Origin: Citromicrobium sp.
GTDB lineage: Bacteria; Pseudomonadota; Alphaproteobacteria; Sphingomonadales; Sphingomonadaceae
NCBI GenBank assembly: GCA_002729695.1
Contig: PBYQ01000006.1
Location: 179,429 to 221,100 of the forward strand
DNA: 41,672 nucleotides
Reading direction: 5' to 3'
The notes under the pieces were generated by a model. It was not told the DNA's origin. It made no database searches and was given only the letters and a program-made list of their open reading frames with translations. Shown piece by piece: positions 33,823-41,672 of this stretch. Every line of letters begins with the position of its first letter. Position 1 is the first letter of the stretch. The translations under genes were made by a program, and so were the position numbers.

Positions 33823-35652
33823 CTATCCGGCGCTGGATATATAGCGTGTGACGGTCTTTTCCACGACGTCCAGCGGCGAATTGCCGCCCAGGATCACCGC
33901 CGTGTTGAAGCCCTTGAAATCATAGGCGCCGCCCATCTCGCGCTTGGCCCGTTCGCGCTGGCGGACGATCTGCGAATGGCCGATCTTGTAACCGCATGCC
34001 TGGCCCGGCCAGCTGCAATAGCGATCGACCTCGCTCGCGACTTCCTCCGGCTTGGAGCCATTGCGCTCGACGAAGAACTGGCGGCCCTGTTCGCGCGTCC
34101 AGCGCTTGTGGTGCAGGCCGGTGTCGACCACCAGACGGCAGGCGCGGAAGGCGAGGCTTTGCAGGTAGCCGAGGCGGCCGACCTGGAAATCGTCGTAGGC
34201 ACCCAGCTCGTCGGCCAGCTGCTCGGCATAGAGCGCCCAGCCTTCGGAGAATGCGTTGAAGGCGAGGATGCTGCGGATCAGCGGCAGGCGGTTGGAGAAT
34301 TCGCCCTCCCACGCATGGCCGGGAATGCTCTCGTGATAGGTGAGATCGGCGAGGTCGTACTTGCGGTGCAGATCGGTGGTGCGAAGGTTGATCCACATGC
34401 GCGCAGGGATCGACCCGTCCTTGCTACCCGCGCCGCCATAGGCGCCGGGTGCGCCGGGCTCTTCGGCAAGCGGCAGGCGACGCACTTCGACATTGGGCTC
34501 GACCAGCTGGTTGAACGCGCGCGGCATCTGCGCAGTGATCCAGTCGATGCGGCCCTTGATGAACGCCATGATCTCGGCGCGTCCGGGATCGCCTTCGGCA
34601 AACTGGTAGCGCGGATCGGTGGAGAGCTTCTGCATCCGCTCGCCGACCGAGCCGCTGTCGTAGCCGATATCGCGCAGGATCGGGTCCATCCGCGAATGGA
34701 GGTCTTCCAGTTCCTGCAGGCCCTGTTCGTGGATTTCGTCGGGCGAGAGCGTGGTGGTGGTGCTCGCCTTCAGCGCCCAGCGATACCATTCCGGCCCGCC
34801 GGGCTGCGCCCACATGCCTGCGTTGGAGTTCGCGCGCGCGCGTTCGGTCTTCAGCTCGGCCAACTGGCGCTGGAGTGCGGGGACGATTTTCTGCTCGGTA
34901 ACATGTCTGGCGGTCGTCATCGCGGAGGCCCGGATCGCCTCGGGCGCCTTTTCGAGCGGATTGACGTAATCGGACGGTGCGGACTCGATGCTCGCTTCCA
35001 TCGCGGCGATCGCCTTGTCGAGCAGGAAGTCGGGCGGAATAACGCCGAGCGAGCGCGCCTTTTCCAGCCGCTCCAGCTCACCGTCGAGCGCGGTATCCAC
35101 GCTTGTCAGCCGGTCGAGATAATAGCCGGTGTCGGCCTCGTCCGCGAGCGGCTGCGAGGAATCGAGGAAGCGCGGCATGTCGAGATAGGTGCCGACATTC
35201 TGGATCACCACGTAGGGCGCATTGCGCCAGCTGCCGACCGCGACATCGCCATAGGGCAGGTCGAAGCCCTCGGCCGCCGTGCTGAAGGCGCTGCGCACGA
35301 CTTCGAAGCTGGTCGCCTGATCGTTGGTCAGGCCGCTTTCGTCGAGCCCGGTCATCTGATTGACCACCCACCGCAGCGTGGCGGCGTATTCGCGCTGGCC
35401 GGAGATCGACTGATCTTCCAGCTTGCCGCGCAGATAGGCGAATTCGCCGGTATCCACGCCGAGCCCGGTCGCGCGTTCGGGCTCGTGCTCGAGCAGGCGG
35501 TAGGATACGCTGTCGAGCCATTCGTCCGGATCGGTGCCGATGGGGCGAAGTCGCGGCAAGTCGCCGTTCGCGGCGCAGCCGCCCAGCGTAAGTGCGGTGG
35601 AAGCGGTGAGACCGGCGAGGGTCTGGCGGCGGGTGAGGGTGAAGTTTGTCAT
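33823..35652 (-). CDS. DUF885 putative metallopeptidase, Tat lipoprotein
   Basis: This 609-residue protein has a twin-arginine signal with lipobox: Arg8-Arg9 in TRRQTLAG and lipid Cys26 in LTLGGCAAN. It is therefore exported folded and anchored. The HExxxGH motif (YHESIPGHAWEG, near 438-446), FSEGWALYAEQLADELG and later the R-x-C-Y-K-type segment GQACGYKIG are DUF885 signatures, a family related to gluzincin carboxypeptidases. The substrate is unknown. It ends 25 bases after the start of the flavoprotein gene on the same strand, so the two may be co-transcribed with this gene first. Confidence 0.88.
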   Translation of the reverse strand: MTNFTLTRRQTLAGLTASTALTLGGCAANGDLPRLRPIGTDPDEWLDSVSYRLLEHEPERATGLGVDTGEFAYLRGKLEDQSISGQREYAATLRWVVNQMTGLDESGLTNDQATSFEVVRSAFSTAAEGFDLPYGDVAVGSWRNAPYVVIQNVGTYLDMPRFLDSSQPLADEADTGYYLDRLTSVDTALDGELERLEKARSLGVIPPDFLLDKAIAAMEASIESAPSDYVNPLEKAPEAIRASAMTTARHVTEQKIVPALQRQLAELKTERARANSNAGMWAQPGGPEWYRWALKASTTTTLSPDEIHEQGLQELEDLHSRMDPILRDIGYDSGSVGERMQKLSTDPRYQFAEGDPGRAEIMAFIKGRIDWITAQMPRAFNQLVEPNVEVRRLPLAEEPGAPGAYGGAGSKDGSIPARMWINLRTTDLHRKYDLADLTYHESIPGHAWEGEFSNRLPLIRSILAFNAFSEGWALYAEQLADELGAYDDFQVGRLGYLQSLAFRACRLVVDTGLHHKRWTREQGRQFFVERNGSKPEEVASEVDRYCSWPGQACGYKIGHSQIVRQRERAKREMGGAYDFKGFNTAVILGGNSPLDVVEKTVTRYISSAG

Positions 35653-35713
35653 GGCTGCGGACGATGGAACCGTGCCGCTTCCCCGTCAATCGCTGTGACG
35701 CTAGGGGAGGGGG

Positions 35714-35935
35714 ATGCTCGACCTCGTTCTCTCGCTGCTCGTCCTCGCCGCCTTTGCGCTGATCGCTGGCGGGGTGATCCTGTTCCGCCGGGGCCACCGC
35801 AAGCAGGCGGGCCTGATGGTGCTCGCGGCGCTGGTCGCTTTGCTGAACGTCGCGATCTGGACGATCCCCGATTCCGAGGGCCGCGCGCCGGTCGATGGCG
35901 TCGCGACCCCCGAAGGCGTGACCGGAGAGGGCTAG
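35714..35935 (+). CDS. Small two-helix membrane protein
   Basis: This 73-residue protein has two predicted membrane helices (MLDLVLSLLVLAAFALIAGGVILF and AGLMVLAALVALLNVAIWTI) joined by the basic loop RRGHRKQ, with a short polar tail. A strong ribosome-binding site (GGGGAGGGGG) precedes ATG 35714. It is divergent from DUF885 (61 bases) and ends seven bases from the convergent TonB-like stop. No family is recognised. Confidence 0.65.
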   Translation: MLDLVLSLLVLAAFALIAGGVILFRRGHRKQAGLMVLAALVALLNVAIWTIPDSEGRAPVDGVATPEGVTGEG

Positions 35936-35942
35936 CCCCCGC

Positions 35943-36632
35943 TCAGTTGGGAAGCTGCCAGCGGACCGCTCCGCTGTAGTTGCCCGCAACCGCGCGGCCC
36001 TGGTCGTTCTTGGCCGGATCGAACCGCGCCCTGCGGCTGACCAGCTGGCAGGTCGCCTCGTCGAGCGCGGAAACCCCGCTCGACCGTGTGACCGAGCAGT
36101 TTTCCACCTTGCCGCTCGCGCCTACGGAAACGCGGTAACCAACGGTTCCATCATAGCCGCGAGAGATCCAGCTCGACCGATAGTCGTTCTGCGTCACCCA
36201 GCTGTTCTGGCTGTTCGACGGACGTGCCGGGACGGGATCGAACGTCGGCGTGGGCACAGGCGGCGGAGGTGGCAGGGACACGCTCGGCAGCGGGCTCGGG
36301 TAGACCTTGGGGACCGGAGGTGCCGGGGGAATGATGATGTCCGTGGTGTCGACCGCTGGCGGATTGGTCGACAGGTCGATCGGGGAGTCGGGCACCACCA
36401 TCTCGCGCGACGACGGCTGGGATTTCGCCGGCGGCTGCTCGACCGGGTCGGGTGTCGGCGGAGGCGGGTCGAGTTTGATCTGGCCACCGACCAGCTTCTT
36501 CACCTCTGGCGGAACGAAGCTGCCCGTTGCGAGGCCGTAGATCAGGATTGCGCCGATCCCCGCGTGGATCGCAGCGACGCCCGCGATCGCGGCGAGCCGG
36601 TTCTGGGGTGTTTGTGCGTTGGCATAGGCCAT
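35943..36632 (-). CDS. TonB-like energy transducer
   Basis: This 229-residue protein has an N-terminal membrane helix (LAAIAGVAAIHAGIGAILIYGL, with the His of TonB-type anchors). A long Pro-rich periplasmic linker (about 45-140, many PPPP and PVP runs) leads to a C-terminal TonB-fold domain (GYRVSVGASGKVENCSVTRSSGVSALDEATCQLVSRRARFDPA). TonB transmits inner-membrane energy to outer-membrane receptors. No exbB/exbD or receptor is near. The inner ATG at 36632 is chosen because AGGAGAG is 6-7 bases upstream; the ATG at 36638 is too close. The leader RNA can fold. Confidence 0.88.
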   Translation of the reverse strand: MAYANAQTPQNRLAAIAGVAAIHAGIGAILIYGLATGSFVPPEVKKLVGGQIKLDPPPPTPDPVEQPPAKSQPSSREMVVPDSPIDLSTNPPAVDTTDIIIPPAPPVPKVYPSPLPSVSLPPPPPVPTPTFDPVPARPSNSQNSWVTQNDYRSSWISRGYDGTVGYRVSVGASGKVENCSVTRSSGVSALDEATCQLVSRRARFDPAKNDQGRAVAGNYSGAVRWQLPN

Positions 36633-36635
36633 GTG

Positions 36636-36683
36636 CATCTCTCCTGTTTTTGCGGACGGTTTCTCGCCGTCTCGATAGAGATG
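36636..36683 (-). promoter_or_regulatory. Foldable leader of the TonB-like gene
   Basis: On the minus strand CATCTCT (36683-36677) can pair with AGAGATG (36642-36636), which contains part of the AGGAGAG ribosome-binding site. The inner pair GACGG/CCGTC (36671-36667 and 36659-36655) would form the hairpin top. This could hide the ribosome-binding site. Confidence 0.35.
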
Positions 36684-36750
36684 TTACACTATAACCATGA
36701 ACGGAAGCTAGATGGTATAACGTTTCAAAAGAGGATCGACTTTCGACACG

Positions 36751-36783
36751 CCCGTTCGCCGCGCGAATTGCGCGGGGAACGGG
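36751..36783. terminator. Long hairpin downstream of the alpha/beta hydrolase
   Basis: CCCGTTCGCCGCGC (36751-36764) and GCGCGGGGAACGGG (36770-36783) pair at 13 of 14 positions around GAATT. It lies 38 bases after the hydrolase stop on the minus strand and before the TonB-like gene's promoter region. No T-run follows, so intrinsic termination is likely but not certain. Confidence 0.55.
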
Positions 36784-36821
36784 GGATGTCCGGAGGTCGG
36801 TGGGCTCTCAGGCCTGCGCGA

Positions 36822-37478
36822 TCAGGGGATCGGGCAGGACGGATCGAGCCGGAAGTCGAGGTAGTTGTTCACCGCACCCATCATCTCGTCGTGCTCCTTC
36901 TCGAAGAAGTGGTTGGCACGCGGGATTTCCTCGTGGTGGATGGTGATGTGCTTTTGCGTCCGCAGCTTCTCGACCAGCTTGGTAACGGCGGGCGGGGGCA
37001 CCACCGTATCGGCCGCGCCGTGGACGAAGATGCCGCTGGCGGGGCAGGGCGCGAGGAAGCTGAAGTCGTACATGCTCGCCGGCGCGCCGACCGAGATGAA
37101 ACCGCGAATTTCGGGGCGGCGCATCAGCAGCTGCATGCCGATCAGCGCTCCGAAGGACACACCGGCTACCCAGGTGACCTGCGCTTCCTCGTGGATCGAC
37201 TGGATCCAGTCGAGCGCCGATGCCGCGTCGGACAATTCGCCGATACCGTTGTCGAAGCTGCCCTGGCTGCGGCCCACGCCGCGGAAATTGAAGCGCAGCG
37301 TCGCGAACCCGCGATCGACGAAGGTCTTGTACAGGCTCTGCGTGATCCGCTCGTTCATCGTGCCGCCGCCCTGCGGGTGCGGGTGGAGGATCAGCGCGAC
37401 CGGCGCACGCGGGCGCGGCGGGGGCGAGAAACGGCCTTCGAGGCGGCCTTCGGGGCCGGGGAAGATGACGGTGGGCAT
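36822..37478 (-). CDS. Alpha/beta hydrolase, dienelactone-hydrolase-like
   Basis: This 218-residue cytoplasmic hydrolase has nucleophile Ser in the elbow GVSFGALIG, the acid in VHGAADTVVPPP and His in IPRANHFFEKEHDEM. LILHPHPQGGGTMNERITQ and FRGVGRSQGSFD match the alpha/beta hydrolases related to KANL3/Tex30 and bacterial YqiA-like proteins. The substrate is unknown. The ATG at 37478 (MPTVIFPGPEGRLEG) is chosen over 37514. It is divergent from the desulfurase pair. Confidence 0.85.
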   Translation of the reverse strand: MPTVIFPGPEGRLEGRFSPPPRPRAPVALILHPHPQGGGTMNERITQSLYKTFVDRGFATLRFNFRGVGRSQGSFDNGIGELSDAASALDWIQSIHEEAQVTWVAGVSFGALIGMQLLMRRPEIRGFISVGAPASMYDFSFLAPCPASGIFVHGAADTVVPPPAVTKLVEKLRTQKHITIHHEEIPRANHFFEKEHDEMMGAVNNYLDFRLDPSCPIP

Positions 37479-37599
37479 TGGTGCTGGGGTCCGGAAATAG
37501 CTGGGCTGGCACAAGCGCCATCGGTTTGGGCGGTGGCGCGCGCGAGGTGGGCGGCTATATAGGTTTTATGCCGCATTTCGCAATAACTTCGAGCATCTA

Positions 37600-38667
37600 A
37601 TGGCGCGCCCCCGCATCTATCTGGACCACGCCGCCACCTCGCCGCTCCGCCCCGAGGCGAAGGCTGCGATGGAGGAGGGCTTTGCGCTCTGGGCCAACCC
37701 GTCCTCCCCGCACGCCGAGGGTCGCAAGGCCAAGCAGGCGCTGGAGGATGCCCGCGCGCGGGTGAAGGCGGCGCTTGAGTGGGACGGCGAGGTGATCTTC
37801 ACCTCCGGCGCGAGCGAGGCGCTGTGGATCGCGCTCAACCGGGCGAAGGTGGAACGGAGGATTGTCAGCGCTGTGGAGCATGATGCGGTGTTCCGCGCAG
37901 CGCCCGATGCGGAGGTGGTATCCATTGCCGACATGGGCGCCGAGCCTGAGCGCGAGACGCTCGATGCAGCGCTCGCAAAGCCCGGCAAGGCAATGGTCGC
38001 GATTCAGGCGGTCAATTCGGAAACCGGTACCGAGCTGATCATGCCGGGGACCGATCATACACGCGAGATCGTCGATCTTGTCCGCGAAGCTGGCGGCCTG
38101 TTCCTGTGCGATTGCTCCCAAAGTGCGGGCAAGCGCCGGATTCCCGATGTCGATATGGCGGTGGTTTCGGTTCATAAGTTTGGCGGTCCGATCGGGATCG
38201 GCGCGCTGCTGGTCCGCGACTACGCCATGCTCGAACCCATAGGCGGGCATGAGCGCGGCTATCGGCAAGGGACAGAGAACCTGCCTGCGGTGCTCGGCTT
38301 CGCAGCGGCTCTCGAAGCCGGAGGTCGGGAGACCTGGCTCACGGATGCAGCGCAGCGCTCCGATTTTCGCAAGGCGTTGGAAGAAGTCGGCGAGACGCTG
38401 ATCTTCGGCCCCCAGCGTTTTTATATTTGCGCCGTCGCCCACCCCACTATGAGCGCACAGGCGCAGCTCATCCGCCTCGACTCGATGGGCTTCGCCGTTT
38501 CGGCAGGCAGCGCGTGTTCCTCGGGCACGCTCAAGAAGAGCCGCGTGCTCGATGCGTTCGGGGTGCCCGACGATGTCGCCGCGCGCACGATCCGGGTCAG
38601 CATGGGGTGGAGCACGACGCCGGAAGAACTGGATGCGTTTGCGGAGGCTTGGCTTTCTCTGAAATGA
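37600..38667 (+). CDS. Cysteine desulfurase-like aminotransferase (NifS/IscS class), first copy
   Basis: This 355-residue PLP enzyme starts YLDHAATSPLRPEA. The PLP Lys is in VVSVHKFGGPIGIGALL, and the flexible-loop Cys is in SAGSACSSGTLKKSRVL (near 304). It takes sulfur from cysteine for Fe-S cluster assembly or tRNA thiolation. It is shorter than classic IscS (about 400) and differs from the second copy downstream, so the two may not be redundant. A composite inverted repeat separates them. No SUF genes are visible in the window. Confidence 0.88.
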   Translation: MARPRIYLDHAATSPLRPEAKAAMEEGFALWANPSSPHAEGRKAKQALEDARARVKAALEWDGEVIFTSGASEALWIALNRAKVERRIVSAVEHDAVFRAAPDAEVVSIADMGAEPERETLDAALAKPGKAMVAIQAVNSETGTELIMPGTDHTREIVDLVREAGGLFLCDCSQSAGKRRIPDVDMAVVSVHKFGGPIGIGALLVRDYAMLEPIGGHERGYRQGTENLPAVLGFAAALEAGGRETWLTDAAQRSDFRKALEEVGETLIFGPQRFYICAVAHPTMSAQAQLIRLDSMGFAVSAGSACSSGTLKKSRVLDAFGVPDDVAARTIRVSMGWSTTPEELDAFAEAWLSLK

Positions 38668-38668
38668 T

Positions 38669-38761
38669 CCGTTCGTGCTGAGCCTGTCGAAGCACTGCAT
38701 TTTCTTCGTCCCGCTTGAGGGGATAGAAGGACAGCCCTTCGACAAGCTCAGGGCGAACGGA
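38669..38761. repeat. Composite inverted-repeat element, copy 3 (between desulfurases)
   Basis: The left unit (38669-38693) starts CCGTTCGTGCTGAG and ends GTCGAAGC. The right unit (38736-38761) runs from CCCTTCGACAAGCTC to GCGAACGG. The left unit starts two bases after the first desulfurase stop. The spacer (CTGC-TTTTCTTC ... AGAAGGACAG) resembles that of copy 2, so the whole ~93 bases looks like one element. Confidence 0.85.
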
Positions 38762-38774
38762 TAGTGCATGAAAA

Positions 38775-39860
38775 ATGATCTACCTCGACTACCAGGCCAC
38801 AACCCCGCTCGCGCCCGAAGCGCGTGAGGCGATGATCGCGTGGCTCGGCGGGCCTGATTCCGAAACCTTCGCCAACCCGCACAGCCCGCACCGCATGGGC
38901 CGGATGGCTGCCGCAGCGGTCGAGGTGGCGCGCGAGCAGGTGGCGCAGCTGTTCCCTCTCGGCGGGCAGGTGATCTTCACCGGCAGCGCGACCGAGGCGA
39001 TCAACCTCGCGATCAGGGGCAATGCCGCAGTCCGCTCGGGCGAGCACATTGCGTTCAGCGCGATCGAGCACGCGGCGGTGATCGACACGGTCAAGGCGAT
39101 CGGCAACTGGACCGAATTGCCTGTCGGCGCTGATGGCGTGATCGCGCCCGATGTCGCCATGCCGAAATATGTCGGCCTGCTCGCGGTGATGCAGGTCAAC
39201 AACGAGATCGGGACGATCCAGCCGATTGCCGCAATGGCGCAGCGCGCGAAGGAAACCGGCGCGTTGTTGCTGGTCGACGGCGTGCAGGCGGCGGGCAAGA
39301 TGGCGTTGCCTCAGCAAGCCGACATGATCGCGGTCAGCGCGCACAAGCTGCACGGGCCCAAGGGGATCGGCGCGCTGTGGGTGCGCGATGGCCTGTCACT
39401 GATCCCGCATGTCGAGGGCGGCGGGCAGGAGCAGGGTCTGCGCTCGGGCACACTGTCTCCAGCACTGTGCGCCGGTTTCGGCGCGGCGGCGGCGCTGGCG
39501 GTCGAGCGGCAGGAGGAAGACGCGGCGCATGTCGAAGAGCTGTGGCAGGTCGCCCGCGATGCGTTCTCCGGCTGGACGCTCAACGGCAGCGAAGAGCAGC
39601 GGTGGCACGGCAATCTCAATATTCGCCGCGATGGTCTGGATGTCGTGCGCCTCATGAGCGAATGCCGCGAAGTCATGTTCTCCGCCGGGTCCGCGTGCGC
39701 GAGCGGATCGGGCCGGACGAGCCACGTGCTGCGCGCCATCGGGCTCAGCGATGCGCAGGCCAAATCCTCGATCCGCCTCGGCTGGGGGCGCTACACCACG
39801 CGCGAGGATATGCAGCGCGCGTGCTCACTCATCATTCAAGCGGCGGAGAGCCAGGCATGA
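38775..39860 (+). CDS. Cysteine desulfurase (NifS/IscS class), second copy
   Basis: This 361-residue PLP enzyme starts MIYLDYQATTPLAPEA. The PLP Lys is in AVSAHKLHGPKGIGALWV, and the persulfide Cys is near 307 in SAGSACASGSGRTSHVL. GSATEAINLAIRG and MQVNNEIGTIQP are standard desulfurase segments. No Shine-Dalgarno is evident before ATG 38775, which lies just after the composite repeat. The stop overlaps the ferredoxin start (ATGA), so sulfur donor and ferredoxin are made together. Confidence 0.92.
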   Translation: MIYLDYQATTPLAPEAREAMIAWLGGPDSETFANPHSPHRMGRMAAAAVEVAREQVAQLFPLGGQVIFTGSATEAINLAIRGNAAVRSGEHIAFSAIEHAAVIDTVKAIGNWTELPVGADGVIAPDVAMPKYVGLLAVMQVNNEIGTIQPIAAMAQRAKETGALLLVDGVQAAGKMALPQQADMIAVSAHKLHGPKGIGALWVRDGLSLIPHVEGGGQEQGLRSGTLSPALCAGFGAAAALAVERQEEDAAHVEELWQVARDAFSGWTLNGSEEQRWHGNLNIRRDGLDVVRLMSECREVMFSAGSACASGSGRTSHVLRAIGLSDAQAKSSIRLGWGRYTTREDMQRACSLIIQAAESQA

Positions 39861-40186
39861 AGGTCATCTTTCACAAGGCGGACGGGCAGCGGGTCGAGGC
39901 CGAGGCGCAGGCGGGCGATGTGCTGCTGCGCGTCGGGCAGGCGGCTGGCATGCCGCTGGAGGGAACCTGCGAGGGGCAGATGGCATGCTCCACCTGCCAC
40001 GTGCTGGTCGCCAAGGAATGGTTCGCGCGGCTGCCCGAGGCGAGCGAGGACGAGGAAGACATGCTCGACCTCGCCTACGGTGTGCGCCCCACCAGTCGCC
40101 TGTCGTGCCAGATCACGCTGACCGATGCGCTCGACGGGATGGAAGTCACCATCCCCGCCGACGCGCATGATATGAGCGGGCGTTAG
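39857..40186 (+). CDS. [2Fe-2S] ferredoxin, adrenodoxin/ISC type
   Basis: This 109-residue ferredoxin has cluster ligands Cys38, Cys44, Cys47 and Cys84 (CEGQMACSTC ... LSCQ), the spacing C-X5-C-X2-C-X36-C of adrenodoxin-like ferredoxins. It supplies electrons, probably for Fe-S cluster building, given the coupled desulfurase. The acidic EASEDEEDMLDLAYG helix is the usual partner-binding surface. ATG 39857 overlaps the desulfurase stop. Confidence 0.95.
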   Translation: MKVIFHKADGQRVEAEAQAGDVLLRVGQAAGMPLEGTCEGQMACSTCHVLVAKEWFARLPEASEDEEDMLDLAYGVRPTSRLSCQITLTDALDGMEVTIPADAHDMSGR

Positions 40187-40194
40187 TTCAATCT

Positions 40195-40303
40195 CTCCCC
40201 TCCCCACGGGGAGGGGCCGGGGGTGGGGGAGCGCGCGGTAGGCGCGCGTCAAAACTTTCGGTCTTGCAAACCCCCACCCAACCCTCCCCCGCACGGGGGA
40301 GGG
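40195..40303. repeat. GC-rich imperfect palindrome, copy 3
   Basis: CTCCCC-TCCCCACGGG-type hairpin arms (40195-40216), a central GCGCGC pair (40231-40247) and CCTCCCCC-GCAC-GGGGGAGG arms lie between convergent ferredoxin and DUF4349 genes. GGGGGTGGGGG on the left faces CCCCCACCC on the right. It is related in design to 15283-15372. Confidence 0.75.
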
Positions 40304-40326
40304 CTATGCCCCCGATAGCCTTAAGC

Positions 40327-41250
40327 CTATTCCGCGCTGGTGCCGTCTGGTGCGCGCCGCCGGATGCGCCTGATGAGCAGCCAGAGGCCGAACACCACGA
40401 GAGCAATGGGTCCGAAGATTGTGAGCAGCACGATCAGTCCCCCGATCACCGTGCCCGCGACCGGGCCGATCGAGCCGATCGACTTGCGGATGGGTTCGAA
40501 GAAGCCGCCGGGGCCTGCGCCTTCGCTCTGGTAGGTGACGGTTACGCGCGAATAAGCGACCCTGCCGCGCATTTCCTGCAACCAGCTGCGCGCCTGGTCG
40601 ATCTCTTCGTTGACCTGCGCCACGCCGCGTTCGGCCTCGACCAGCTCCTGCACGCTGCCCTTGCGGGTGCGCAGCACTTCCATCAGCCGGTCGCGCAGCA
40701 CTTCGCGGCTGCGCAGGCGCGCTTCGGTGTCGACGATCTGCTTGGAGAGGTCTTCGCCCTCGATGGTCGAGGACACCTGATCGCCGCCCGCCTTCTCGGT
40801 TGCCGCAACCAGCTCGCGCCCGAATTCGCGCGCCTTGTCGGCAGCAACGGAAAGTTGCAGCTCGCCATAGCCGTAATCGTCCTCCGCGCCGTTCTGCTGG
40901 AGCGAGTGGACCTGACAGGTGAGCGGGCCAAGCTTGATGCACATATCCGCGTGGCGTTCCTGCAATGGCGCGATCTCGTCGCGCGCGACGCGGAAGCCAT
41001 ACGAATAGACATAGGCGATCTTCGGCGCGGCGGCGGGGATTGCAGGGAGCGAGCTGGTTTCGCTGCTATCACTTCCGGCCTCGGCTTCGGCAATCGCCGG
41101 GGGAGGGGGAGGCGCTGCGTCGGCCATAGGCTCTTCGGCGACGTCCATGGTCGTGACCGCCTCGGCCGTTTCGTACGAGCTGTTGTCCGAACAGGCGGCC
41201 AGCGCGAGCGCAGCGGCGGACACGAGAAGTAGCGAAGAACGCAAAGCCAT
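40327..41250 (-). CDS. DUF4349 lipoprotein
   Basis: This 307-residue protein has a lipoprotein signal with lipid Cys20 (ALALAACSDN) and an acidic/Pro-rich linker to about 90. A mixed domain follows (IAYVYSYGFRVARDEIAPLQERHADMC ... YGELQLSVAADKAREFGREL), then a coiled coil (about 165-225) and a C-terminal membrane helix (GTVIGGLIVLLTIFGPIALVVFGLWLL). The DUF4349 family has this layout; the function is unknown. The ATG at 41250 is chosen over 41265 because GGGGAGAG is at the right distance. Confidence 0.85.
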   Translation of the reverse strand: MALRSSLLLVSAAALALAACSDNSSYETAEAVTTMDVAEEPMADAAPPPPPAIAEAEAGSDSSETSSLPAIPAAAPKIAYVYSYGFRVARDEIAPLQERHADMCIKLGPLTCQVHSLQQNGAEDDYGYGELQLSVAADKAREFGRELVAATEKAGGDQVSSTIEGEDLSKQIVDTEARLRSREVLRDRLMEVLRTRKGSVQELVEAERGVAQVNEEIDQARSWLQEMRGRVAYSRVTVTYQSEGAGPGGFFEPIRKSIGSIGPVAGTVIGGLIVLLTIFGPIALVVFGLWLLIRRIRRRAPDGTSAE

Positions 41251-41338
41251 CAAATCTCTCCCCATTCGCAACGCGGCGATCACATTGCGACCACATTGAT
41301 GCCTCATTTACGCCACATTGGCAAGCGCACAGCAAAAA

Positions 41339-41364
41339 GCCCGACCGCATCTCCGCGGCCGGGC
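41339..41364 (-). terminator. Intrinsic terminator of the DJ-1/PfpI gene
   Basis: GCCCG-A-CCGC (41339-41348) pairs with GCGG-C-CGGGC (41355-41364), giving nine pairs and one mismatch. On the minus strand TTTTT (41338-41334) follows directly. It lies 27 bases after the stop codon. Confidence 0.8.
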
Positions 41365-41390
41365 CTCGGTTTTCTCAGCTTCTCAGAAGC

Positions 41391-41672
<282 letters not shown>

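Noticed and set aside
31305..33851. Very long open frame (848 codons) on the plus strand
   Set aside because: It crosses the glutaminyl cyclase gene in another frame and runs antisense to the cNMP/TrxR-like gene. It is Arg/Ala-rich and shows no family motif, as expected of a shadow frame in GC-rich DNA.
33766..35979. 737-codon open frame antisense to the DUF885 gene
   Set aside because: The DUF885 frame on the other strand has a Tat signal, lipobox and HESIPGH motif. This frame has none and is compositionally odd.

Overview
The window looks like part of the chromosome of a GC-rich alphaproteobacterium, most probably in the Sphingomonadales (Erythrobacteraceae-like). The reasons are the ser-his-pur order, the recR/def/rmuC block divergent from fmt/truA, a ChvG/ChvI-type two-component system joined to rapZ-EIIA-HPr next to pckA, tandem NifS-like desulfurases with a ferredoxin, frequent GTG/TTG starts, and several families of short palindromic repeats between genes. 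This assignment is from gene order and protein character, not from a search. Nearly everything is chromosomal housekeeping. I see no prophage, transposase, CRISPR array or rRNA; there is one tRNA.

Layout. 1-7 kb: end of serC, then serA and hisZ, then a DUF5694-type protein and an aldo/keto reductase on the opposite strand, then purA. 7-16.5 kb: a winged-helix regulator; a minus-strand argH-lipoprotein-lysA operon; a divergent TlpA-like lipoprotein followed by a GH27 alpha-galactosidase; an FAD monooxygenase behind tRNA-Val(TAC); an asparaginase; an MDR oxidoreductase. 16.5-24.4 kb: truA, a lipoprotein and fmt on the minus strand, divergent from recR, a small membrane protein, def, rmuC and a second lipoprotein. 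A Cys-rich copper-storage-type protein sits antisense between def and rmuC, and a TrmH-type rRNA methylase closes the block. 24.4-30.4 kb: HPr, EIIA-Man, rapZ, chvG and chvI on the minus strand with pckA divergent. This is a nitrogen/carbon-sensing PTS plus envelope-sensing unit, but hprK is not in its usual place. 30.4-41.7 kb: two small proteins, glutaminyl cyclase, a cNMP-binding/TrxR-like flavoprotein, a DUF885 Tat lipoprotein, a small membrane protein, a TonB-like protein, an alpha/beta hydrolase, two cysteine desulfurases plus [2Fe-2S] ferredoxin, a DUF4349 lipoprotein, and the end of a DJ-1/PfpI gene.

The most notable observations are these. The last ~110 bases read as RNA polymerase beta-prime (RpoC) fused in frame to a DJ-1/PfpI C-terminus through a shared stretch, which suggests a chimeric contig end. 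Two genes have start regions inside strong inverted repeats (DUF5694 gene and winged-helix regulator). hprK is absent between chvG and rapZ although HPr keeps its regulatory serine. A copper-storage-like protein carries four identical CX3CX2CX3C motifs. A composite ~80-105 bp inverted-repeat element occurs at three gene borders, and GACAC/GTGTC arrays occur at two loci. I did not find a clear new multi-gene system.
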